Shown here: positions 7,911 to 14,771 of the stretch, piece after piece
How the letters are laid out: each line of letters begins with the position of its first letter
Numbering within the stretch: the first letter of the stretch is position 1
Notes under the pieces: generated by a model
Database searches by the model: none
What the model saw: only the letters and a program-made list of their open reading frames with translations
Told to the model about the DNA's origin: nothing
NCBI GenBank assembly: GCA_031430645.1
Contig: JANPBY010000057.1
Location: 1 to 38,970, forward strand
Direction: 5' to 3'
Origin: JANPBY01 sp031430645
GTDB lineage: Bacteria > Actinomycetota > Actinomycetes > DATJPE01
DNA length: 38,970 nucleotides
Translations under genes and position numbers: made by a program

Positions 7911-8747
7911 ATGACCACGGTGCGGGCAGCGATCGTTCAGACCGAGTGGACGGGTGACAAGGAGTCCATGATCGTGGCCCACGCGGCCTACGCCCGCGAG
8001 GCCGCGGCCCTCGGGACTCAGGTCATGTGCTTCCAGGAGCTCTTCTACGGCCCGTACTTCTGCCAGGTGCAGGACGCGGCGTTCTACGACTACGCCGAAT
8101 CGATCCCCGGCCCGACGACCGAGCGGTTCCAGGCGCTGGCCGCCGAGCTCGGCATGGTCATGGTGCTGCCGATGTATGAGCAGGAGCAGCCGGGCTTCCT
8201 CTACAACACCGCCGCGGTCATCGACGCCGACGGCTCCTACCTCGGCAAGTACCGCAAGCACCACATCCCGCACGTCAACGGATTCTGGGAGAAGTTCTAC
8301 TTCCGCCCCGGAAACCTCGGCTTCCCAGTCTTCGACACCGCAGTCGGCAAGGTCGGGGTCTACATCTGCTACGACCGGCACTTCCCGGAGGGCTGGCGAG
8401 CCCTGGGCATCAACGGTGCCCAGATCGTCTTCAACCCCAGCGCCACGAGCCGTGGGCTGTCGTCCTATCTGTGGAAGCTGGAGCAGCCGGCAGCAGCCGT
8501 GGCGAATGAGTACTTCATCGGCGCTATCAACCGGGTCGGGGTCGAGGACCTCGGGGACAACGACTTCTACGGGACGTCGTACTTCGTCGACCCGCAAGGG
8601 CAATTCGTCGGCGAGGTCGCCGACCCGCACTCCCGTGAGCTCGTCGTGCGTGACCTCGACCTCGAGCTGGTCACCCAAGTGCGCAACCGCTGGGCGTTCT
8701 ATCGCGACCGTCGCCCCGACGCCTACGGCGACCTGGTCGCACCATGA
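7911..8747 (+). CDS. Nitrilase-family amidohydrolase, beta-ureidopropionase-like
   Basis: A 278-residue carbon-nitrogen hydrolase. The nitrilase triad is visible: E43 (FQELFYGP), K116 (GKYRKHHIPH) and C153 (VYICYDRHFPE). The closest activities are beta-ureidopropionase and N-carbamoyl amino acid hydrolase, which release ammonia and carbon dioxide from an N-carbamoyl compound. The next gene is a dihydropyrimidinase with an ATGA overlap, which makes this reading likely: the two would take dihydrouracil to beta-alanine. The ATG at 7911 has AGAGAGG upstream; an in-frame ATG 54 bases earlier has no such support and adds non-family residues. First gene of the plus-strand island. Confidence 0.92.
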   Translation: MTTVRAAIVQTEWTGDKESMIVAHAAYAREAAALGTQVMCFQELFYGPYFCQVQDAAFYDYAESIPGPTTERFQALAAELGMVMVLPMYEQEQPGFLYNTAAVIDADGSYLGKYRKHHIPHVNGFWEKFYFRPGNLGFPVFDTAVGKVGVYICYDRHFPEGWRALGINGAQIVFNPSATSRGLSSYLWKLEQPAAAVANEYFIGAINRVGVEDLGDNDFYGTSYFVDPQGQFVGEVADPHSRELVVRDLDLELVTQVRNRWAFYRDRRPDAYGDLVAP

Positions 8748-10159
8748 CGCTGCTGATCCGCGGCGGCACCGTCGTCTCCCCCACCGGGCGGACGGCCATG
8801 GACGTGCTCGTCGATGGTGAGCGCATCGTGGCGCTCCTGGCCCCGGGCGACACCTCGCTCGGCGTCGACCTCGCCGCCTCCGCCGACACCGTGATCGATG
8901 CCACCGGCAAGTACGTCGTCCCGGGCGGCATCGACTGCCACACCCACATGGAGCTGCCCTTCGGCGGAACCTTCGCCTCCGACACCTTCGAGACGGGCAC
9001 CCGCGCGGCGGCCTGGGGTGGCACCACAACGATCGTCGACTTCGCCGTCCAACGCACCGGCGAGCGGGTGCAGGACGGGCTCGCCGCCTGGCACGCGAAA
9101 GCGCAAGGCGAGTGCGCTATCGACTACGCCTTCCACCAGATCATCGGCGGGGTCGACGACGACTCGTTGAAGGCGATGGACGAACTCATCGCCGAAGGCA
9201 TCACGAGCTTCAAGCTGTTCATGGCCTACCCCGGAGTCTTCTACAGCGATGACGGGCAGATCCTGCGCGCGATGCAGACCGCCGCGACCAACGGCGCGAT
9301 GATCATGATGCATGCCGAGAACGGCATGGTCATCGATGCGTTGGTGCAGCAGGCTTTGTCGCGCGGTGAGACCTCGCCGATCAACCACGGGCTCACCCGA
9401 CCCTGGGAGACCGAGGCCGAGGCCACGCACCGCGCGATCATGTTGGCCCGGCTCACGGGCGCGCCGCTCTATGTCGTGCACATGTCGGCCAAGCAAGCGG
9501 TTGACACTCTCGCCGCAGCCCGCAACGAAGGGCTCAACGTCTTCGGCGAGACCTGTCCGCAATACCTCTACCTGTCGCTCGAGGAGCAGCTCGGCGCTCC
9601 CGGCTTCGAGGGCGCGAAGTGGGTCTGCTCCACACCGCTGCGCTCGCGGGCCGAGCACCACCAGGACGAGCTCTGGAAGTACCTTCGCACCGACGACCTC
9701 TCCGTCGTCAGCACCGACCACTGCCCGTTTTGCTTCAAGGAGCAGAAGGAGCTCGGAGTCGGCGACTTCTCCAAGATTCCCAACGGGATCGGGTCAGTGG
9801 AGCACCGGATGGACCTGCTCTATCAGGGCGTCGTCGACGGTCGGATCACCCTCGAGCGCTGGGTCGAGCTGTGCTGCACGACCCCGGCGCGGATGTTCGG
9901 GCTGTACGGCCGCAAGGGCGTGGTCGCTCCCGGCGCCGACGCCGACCTCGTGGTCTATGACCCGGGCGGCCGTACGACGATCTCAGTTGAGACCCACCAC
10001 ATGAACATGGACCACTCGGCGTGGGAGGGCTTCGAGGTGGCCGGTCACGTGGACACGGTCATCTCCCGCGGCACCGTGGTCATCGACGGCGGCGCCTACC
10101 TCGGCAGCAAGGGCCACGGGCAGTACGTGAAGCGCGGCCTCTCCCAGTACCTCCGATAG
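8744..10159 (+). CDS. hydA: Dihydropyrimidinase / D-hydantoinase
   Basis: A 471-residue amidohydrolase that opens the ring of dihydrouracil, dihydrothymine or hydantoins. All metal-site residues can be seen: H66 and H68 (GGIDCHTHMEL), the carboxylated lysine K157 (SFKLFMAYPG), H190 (MMHAENG), H246 (VVHMSAKQ) and D325 (VVSTDHCPF). Its length is standard. The start overlaps the upstream stop as ATGA, so the two enzymes are translated together. The gene ends at a short direct repeat (10149-10174) that duplicates its last codons. Its product would be the substrate of the upstream nitrilase. No dihydropyrimidine dehydrogenase is present in the window. Confidence 0.95.
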   Translation: MTLLIRGGTVVSPTGRTAMDVLVDGERIVALLAPGDTSLGVDLAASADTVIDATGKYVVPGGIDCHTHMELPFGGTFASDTFETGTRAAAWGGTTTIVDFAVQRTGERVQDGLAAWHAKAQGECAIDYAFHQIIGGVDDDSLKAMDELIAEGITSFKLFMAYPGVFYSDDGQILRAMQTAATNGAMIMMHAENGMVIDALVQQALSRGETSPINHGLTRPWETEAEATHRAIMLARLTGAPLYVVHMSAKQAVDTLAAARNEGLNVFGETCPQYLYLSLEEQLGAPGFEGAKWVCSTPLRSRAEHHQDELWKYLRTDDLSVVSTDHCPFCFKEQKELGVGDFSKIPNGIGSVEHRMDLLYQGVVDGRITLERWVELCCTTPARMFGLYGRKGVVAPGADADLVVYDPGGRTTISVETHHMNMDHSAWEGFEVAGHVDTVISRGTVVIDGGAYLGSKGHGQYVKRGLSQYLR

Positions 10160-10174
10160 AACAACCTCCGATAG
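10149..10174. repeat. 11-base direct repeat at a stop codon
   Basis: ACCTCCGATAG occurs at 10149-10159 and again at 10164-10174, a 15-base period. The first copy ends in the dihydropyrimidinase stop TAG; the second ends within the AGGAG ribosome binding site of the next gene. It looks like a small tandem duplication that now supplies the gap and the binding site. Confidence 0.7.
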
Positions 10175-10181
10175 GAGCGAC

Positions 10182-11198
10182 ATGGATCTCGGCGTCGTCC
10201 TGCAGACCAACCCACCAGCCTCGCGGGTGATCGACCTGGCCCGGCAAGCGGAGAACCTCGGCTTCTCCCACGTATGGACCTTCGACTCCCACCTGTTGTG
10301 GGAGGAGCCGTTCGTCATCTACAGCCAGATCCTTGCCGAGACCCGCAAGGTCATCGTCGGCCCGATGGTCACCAACCCGGCAACCCGCGACTGGACCGTG
10401 ACGGCTTCGCTGTTTGCGACGCTGAACGAGATGTACGGCAACCGCACCATGTGCGGGATCGGGCGCGGCGACAGCGCCGTACGCGTCCTCAATGGCAAGC
10501 CCACAACCCTTGCCACCCTTCGGGAATCGATCCACGTGATCCGCGAGCTGGCGAACGGCCGAGAGGTGGAGCACCAGGGGTCGCACCTGCGTTTCCCGTG
10601 GGGCGGCGACAGCCGGCTTGAGGTATGGGTCGCGGCCTATGGCCCGAAAGCCCTTGCCCTCGCAGGGGAAGTCGGGGATGGCTTCATCCTGCAGCTGGCC
10701 GACCCGGACATCGCGGCCTGGACGATCCGGTCGGTGCGCGAGGCCGCCGAGAAGGCCGGTCGCGACCCGGCGTCGATTACGATCTGCGTCGCCGCCCCGG
10801 CCTACGTCGGTGACGATCTGCCACACATGCGCGACCAGGTGCGCTGGTTCGGCGGCATGGTCGGCAACCACGTTGCGGACATCGTCACGCGGTACGGCTC
10901 CGACGGCGGGGTGCCCGCCGCCCTCACCGACTACATCGCAGGCCGGCAGGGCTACGACTACAACGAGCACGGGCGGGCGGGGAACACCCACGCCGATTTC
11001 GTACCCGACGAGATCGTCGACCGGTTCTGCATCCTCGGTCCGGCCGCACACCACGTCGAGCGGCTCGAAGAACTGAAATCCCTTGGGGTGGATCAGTTCG
11101 CGGTCTACCTCCAGCACGACGGGAAGGCCCAGACCCTTGAGGCGTACGGCGAGACCGTGATCCCCGCCGTTGCGGAGCACGTCACCGCCAAGAGCTAG
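10182..11198 (+). CDS. LLM-class flavin/F420-dependent oxidoreductase (TIGR03842-like)
   Basis: A 338-residue luciferase-like monooxygenase-fold protein. Family blocks include GVVLQTNPPASRVIDLA at the start, GFSHVWTFDSHLLW, the GPMVTNPATRDW loop, CGIGRGDSAVR and WVAAYGPKALALAGEVGDG. These match, as I recall, the TIGR03842 group, predicted to use F420. AGGAG lies four bases before the ATG. It follows the dihydropyrimidinase by 22 bases and is very likely in the same operon, so it may act on a pyrimidine-, hydantoin- or amide-related compound. The actual reaction is unknown. It could provide an oxidation or reduction step of the pathway, which otherwise lacks a dehydrogenase here. Confidence 0.88.
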   Translation: MDLGVVLQTNPPASRVIDLARQAENLGFSHVWTFDSHLLWEEPFVIYSQILAETRKVIVGPMVTNPATRDWTVTASLFATLNEMYGNRTMCGIGRGDSAVRVLNGKPTTLATLRESIHVIRELANGREVEHQGSHLRFPWGGDSRLEVWVAAYGPKALALAGEVGDGFILQLADPDIAAWTIRSVREAAEKAGRDPASITICVAAPAYVGDDLPHMRDQVRWFGGMVGNHVADIVTRYGSDGGVPAALTDYIAGRQGYDYNEHGRAGNTHADFVPDEIVDRFCILGPAAHHVERLEELKSLGVDQFAVYLQHDGKAQTLEAYGETVIPAVAEHVTAKS

Positions 11199-11208
11199 CC
11201 CGCTTGAT

Positions 11209-11264
11209 GATCAAGGAATCCTGCACCGGTCCGGGTAGCCAGACCCGTGCACGATTCCTTGATC
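11209..11264. repeat. Palindromic repeat, copy 2 (TTGATCAAGGA family)
   Basis: GATCAAGGAATC (11209-11220) pairs with GATTCCTTGATC (11253-11264). After a C:C mismatch, TGCAC (11222-11226) pairs with GTGCA (11247-11251), and inside that CGGGT (11232-11236) faces ACCCG (11243-11247, sharing one base with the middle stem). It begins 11 bases after the stop of the luciferase-like gene and lies in the 161-base gap before the large membrane protein, where it could also act as a terminator. Nothing else was identified in that gap. Confidence 0.8.
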
Positions 11265-11359
11265 GCCGGGGGCGGCGGTGGACGATCACCCGTCAGGGGC
11301 ATGCCGGGGGGCGTTCTCGGTGCCATGATCAGGGTGGGGGGCTGCCGTAGGAGGCTGCC

Positions 11360-13705
11360 TTGACGGACCACGGGACCCACACCACCGGTGTCGACTACTC
11401 CGTGCATGGGCGCACTGAGTTACGTGTGCATGGCGTGAGTGGCACCCCCGCGGCCGCCATGCTCCAACACTCCGAGGTGCTGCTCAAGCGCGTCAGCGGC
11501 GACCGGCGGGCCGGCTTCTATCGGCGGTGGTACCCCGGGGGTACGACTCCGGACAGCGACGCGGGACGTACCGAGGCGTACTCCTGGGGAGGCCTCACCT
11601 CTGGGCCTGCCTCCCGCGCGCTCTGGCTGCTCTTCCTGCCGTTCGTCCTCGTCGATCTCGCGCACTGGATGCTCCCACCGATGGCGAAGGATCGGGCGCC
11701 TGTCTCGGCCCGGCTCGCCTCGACCCTGTTGCGGCTTCTCGCGCTGAGCATCACCTTCACGTTCCTTGTCGCCCTCGCTGTCGTCACCCTGGACGTCGGA
11801 GCCTGGCAATGCGCTCCTGTCGAACGTTGTTCACGACGGTTCGCGCCCCTGGGCTGGATCACCGGACTCGACGCCGGTGGGCGGCTCGCGGTGGCCGCAC
11901 TGGTGCCAGCGCTGGTCGTGGTCATCCTGTGGCGGCTCGGCCGGCAGAGCCTGCGGCTCCCCACCCAAGGGCAGACTGGACCCTCGCTCCCTCCCGGGCC
12001 TGCCGTATCCGTGGCGGAGCTGCCGCTGAGCGCTCCAACTTTTTGGATGGGCGACGTCTCCGAATTGCGACTCCGCGCCGTACACATCTCGGCTTGGTGC
12101 TCAGCGCTCGGCGCCTTGGTGCTGGCGCCCGCAGTGCAGCTGGCCGATGAGTCCCTCGGGAGATCAGTTCTCGCGGTGTTTCTGGTTCTCCACCTGACAG
12201 TCCTGGTCGCGTGCATCGCGGTGACCTGCTCCGAGCGGATCACCGGCCGCGGCGGTGACGGCGCGGACCGAACGACGCGGCCTCTGATGCGGCTGCGCTG
12301 GGCCTCGTTCCTGTTGCTGCTCGCCGGCTTGGTTGCTACCGCCCTCGTTCCCGTGCCCTGGCCGGTTGACGCCACCTACCTGGTGTCGCCGACTGAGTTG
12401 CCCTACCTGCGCGAGGTTGTCCCGGCCCTCTTTTACGTCCAGGTGGCGCTGCTCGTCGCGCTCACGGCGGCGGTAGCGGTCCAGCGACCTGGTCGGATCG
12501 GGGCGTCCCGACCCGGGTTCCACGTGGCGTTGCGCGGATACGCCGCACCCACCACTGCCTTCGCCGCCTGGTTGACCGCAGTCGCCTTCGGCGTCGGCCT
12601 CGGTCTGGCAGCGACCCACTACCTCGGGGTCGCCGTCAGCTCGATCGCGAGCGCCGAAGGGCTGCTGGTGGAGGAGGCGAAGATCCTCGCGGATCCAAGC
12701 TCAACCTTGGCAGCTCGGATCGGGATCGTGCAGGGCGATGCTCCGCTGATCCTGCCGCCGGGGTACTTCTGGACCGGCACCGCAGTCGTGATCATGCTGG
12801 CTGCGTTCGTCCTCGTTCTCCTCGGCGTCGTCGTCTACGTCCTGCGTGCGACCGCAGCCCTTGCGCCCCAGATTGAGCGGCAGTACCCCGGCCTGGACCA
12901 GCCGGACCGCGCACGCACCGTGGCGCGCGGGCGAGTCCTCGCCGGGCTCACCGACCACGTCGACGCGATCCTCGGGCCCCTGCTCGTCGTGGCTGTCCTG
13001 GAGGTAGTGGTTGGCTCCGTGCTGTTTAGGACCATCAGGCTCGACGTCGTGGAGAAGGACCCGTGGATCGCGCCCTGGACCGCCTTCGGGGTCTGGATCA
13101 CCGGCCTGGTTGCAGCCGGACTGGTGTCTCTCGGCTTCCTCGCGTTTCGAGACGCGCGCGTGCGGCGCTATGTCGGCATTCTCTGGGATGTCGCGACCTT
13201 CTGGCCGCGGGCGAACCATCCCCTGACACCGCCAAGCTATGGCGAACGCGCCGTGCCTGAGCTCGAACGACGTACCGCGGAACTGACATCCACGGAAGGC
13301 GATCTGGTCGTGTTGACGGCGCACAGTCAAGGGTCGGTCCTAGCCGCAGCGATGCTGATGCGTGAGCGGAACTCGCCGGGACGAGTCGCGCTGCTCACCT
13401 ATGGTTCGCCGCTGCGACGGCTCTATGCCCGCTTCTTCCCGGCCTACTTCGGACCGTTGGCCTTTGCTGCCACAGCCCGCGGCACGCACGACGCGACGAG
13501 CGACCACTGGATCAATCTCTGGACCGAGAGCGACCCGATCGGCGCCTGGGTGCTGAAGAAGGCCGGCTTCGTGGACCGGCCGGTTCACGAACCCACGTCC
13601 CTGGAGCTCGACGACAAGGGGGTACGCCCGCCGACCTGCGGGCACTCCGGCTATGCCGGATTCGAAGAGTATGCCGAAGCGATACGCATCCTCGACAACC
13701 CCTAG
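11360..13705 (+). CDS. Large polytopic membrane protein with split alpha/beta-hydrolase domain
   Basis: A 781-residue protein of unknown function. The N-terminus has ELRVHGVSGTPAAAML (residues 20-35), which looks like the HG oxyanion-loop motif of alpha/beta hydrolases, then FYRRWYPGG and EAYSWGGLTSG. About ten to eleven transmembrane helices follow between residues 87 and 590. The C-terminal 150 residues contain a nucleophile elbow, LTAHSQGSV, with Ser656, and candidate acid Asp725 (TESDPIGAW) and His762 (CGHSGYAG). I recall similar RVHGVGGTP proteins in streptomycetes annotated only as membrane proteins. TTG start: AGGAGG ends five bases before it, and an in-frame TAG lies at 11348-11350, so no earlier start exists. 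It sits between two palindromic repeats, and its stop nearly touches that of hemB, which is convergent. Confidence 0.88.
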   Translation: MTDHGTHTTGVDYSVHGRTELRVHGVSGTPAAAMLQHSEVLLKRVSGDRRAGFYRRWYPGGTTPDSDAGRTEAYSWGGLTSGPASRALWLLFLPFVLVDLAHWMLPPMAKDRAPVSARLASTLLRLLALSITFTFLVALAVVTLDVGAWQCAPVERCSRRFAPLGWITGLDAGGRLAVAALVPALVVVILWRLGRQSLRLPTQGQTGPSLPPGPAVSVAELPLSAPTFWMGDVSELRLRAVHISAWCSALGALVLAPAVQLADESLGRSVLAVFLVLHLTVLVACIAVTCSERITGRGGDGADRTTRPLMRLRWASFLLLLAGLVATALVPVPWPVDATYLVSPTELPYLREVVPALFYVQVALLVALTAAVAVQRPGRIGASRPGFHVALRGYAAPTTAFAAWLTAVAFGVGLGLAATHYLGVAVSSIASAEGLLVEEAKILADPSSTLAARIGIVQGDAPLILPPGYFWTGTAVVIMLAAFVLVLLGVVVYVLRATAALAPQIERQYPGLDQPDRARTVARGRVLAGLTDHVDAILGPLLVVAVLEVVVGSVLFRTIRLDVVEKDPWIAPWTAFGVWITGLVAAGLVSLGFLAFRDARVRRYVGILWDVATFWPRANHPLTPPSYGERAVPELERRTAELTSTEGDLVVLTAHSQGSVLAAAMLMRERNSPGRVALLTYGSPLRRLYARFFPAYFGPLAFAATARGTHDATSDHWINLWTESDPIGAWVLKKAGFVDRPVHEPTSLELDDKGVRPPTCGHSGYAGFEEYAEAIRILDNP

Positions 13706-13706
13706 T

Positions 13707-13763
13707 TGATCAAGGAGAACCGCACCGTTTCTTTGACCAAAACGGTGGCCTTTTCCTTGATCA
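13707..13763. repeat. Palindromic repeat, copy 3 (TTGATCAAGGA family), between convergent genes
   Basis: TGATCAAGGA (13707-13716) pairs with TCCTTGATCA (13754-13763). Inside, CACCGTTT (13723-13730) pairs with AAACGGTG (13740-13747). It fills the whole 55-base space between the stop of the large membrane protein gene and the stop of hemB; the hemB TGA (13761-13763) is part of the right arm. The position suits a bidirectional terminator, and the sequence relates it to the copies at 7786 and 11209. Confidence 0.85.
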
Positions 13764-14765
13764 TCTAGGGGGGGCGAGGAGGTGGGCGGCCTCGGTGGCC
13801 CAATAGGTCAGCACCGCGTCAGCCCCCGCTCGGCGGATTCCGACCAACGACTCCAGGATCGCGCGCTCGCGATCAATCCAGCCGTTGGCGGCAGCCGCTT
13901 CGAGCATCGAGTACTCACCGGACACCTGGTAGGCAAAGACAGGCACGTCTACGCAGTCGCGGACCTGACGCAGCACGTCCAAGTACGGCCCGGCCGGCTT
14001 CACCATCACCGCGTCGGCACCTTCAGCGACGTCCAACGCCACCTCACGCAACGCCTCAAAAGCGTTGGCCGGGTCCAGCTGGTAGGCCCGCCGGTCACCT
14101 GAGGCGGGCGTCGACTCGGCGGCCTCCCGGAACGGGCCATAGAAGGCGGAGGCGTACTTCGCGGCATAGGCCAGGATCGGCAGCTCAAAGAACCCAGCAC
14201 CGTCCAGCCCCGCCCGGATCGCCGCAACCTGACCGTCCTGCATCCCCGACGGGGCGATCACGTGCGCGCCCGCCCGGGCCTGGGCGACCGCGACGCAGAC
14301 GTACCGCTCAAGGGTCCTGTCGTTGTCGACCCCACCGGAGGAGTCGAGCGGGCCGCAGTGGCCGTGGTCGGTGTATTCACACAGGCACAGGTCAGCCATC
14401 AGCACCGTCGAGTCGCCGAGGTCGGCGGCGAGGTCGCGCAACGACACCTGGACAACACCCTCCTCGGCATCGGCCTGTGAGCCAGTCGCATCCTTGACGG
14501 TGGGGATCCCGAACAGGATCAGCCCACCGACGCCGGCCTCAACGGCCTCATGTGCCGCCTTGCGCAACGAGTCGCGCGTGTGCTGCACGACCCCCGGCAT
14601 CGCCGAGACCGGGACCGGCTCGGCGAGGCCCTCCTTGACGAACAGCGGGAGCACGAGATCCGCCGGCGAAAGCCGAGTCTCAGCAACCAAGCGCCGCAAG
14701 GCAGGCGTACGGCGCAGCCGACGCGGCCGTTCCAGTGGAAAACCCGGTCCGACCACCTCAGCCAC
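13761..14765 (-). CDS. hemB: Porphobilinogen synthase (delta-aminolevulinate dehydratase)
   Basis: 334 residues. It condenses two 5-aminolevulinate molecules to porphobilinogen. The two Schiff-base lysines are K203 (AAKYASAFYGPFR) and K256 (AVMVKPAGPYLD). The metal-site sequence DLCLCEYTDHGHCG holds Cys127, Cys129 and Cys137, so this is the zinc-binding type and not the magnesium-only, Asp-rich type. GTG start six bases after the hemD stop. It is the last gene of the rex-hem operon, and its stop codon lies within palindromic repeat copy 3. Confidence 0.97.
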   Translation of the reverse strand: MAEVVGPGFPLERPRRLRRTPALRRLVAETRLSPADLVLPLFVKEGLAEPVPVSAMPGVVQHTRDSLRKAAHEAVEAGVGGLILFGIPTVKDATGSQADAEEGVVQVSLRDLAADLGDSTVLMADLCLCEYTDHGHCGPLDSSGGVDNDRTLERYVCVAVAQARAGAHVIAPSGMQDGQVAAIRAGLDGAGFFELPILAYAAKYASAFYGPFREAAESTPASGDRRAYQLDPANAFEALREVALDVAEGADAVMVKPAGPYLDVLRQVRDCVDVPVFAYQVSGEYSMLEAAAANGWIDRERAILESLVGIRRAGADAVLTYWATEAAHLLAPPR

Positions 14766-14771
14766 GATGGC

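Noticed and set aside
8723..9721. Minus-strand open frame of 332 codons inside the dihydropyrimidinase gene
   Set aside because: Shadow frame of a strongly coding GC-rich gene; no recognisable motif.
10080..11180. Minus-strand open frame of 366 codons inside the luciferase-like gene
   Set aside because: Shadow frame; the plus-strand gene has clear family motifs and a ribosome binding site.
7786..13763. Transposon or insertion sequence carrying the island
   Set aside because: No transposase or integrase, and no target-site duplication could be identified; the palindromes are not typical terminal inverted repeats because each is self-contained.
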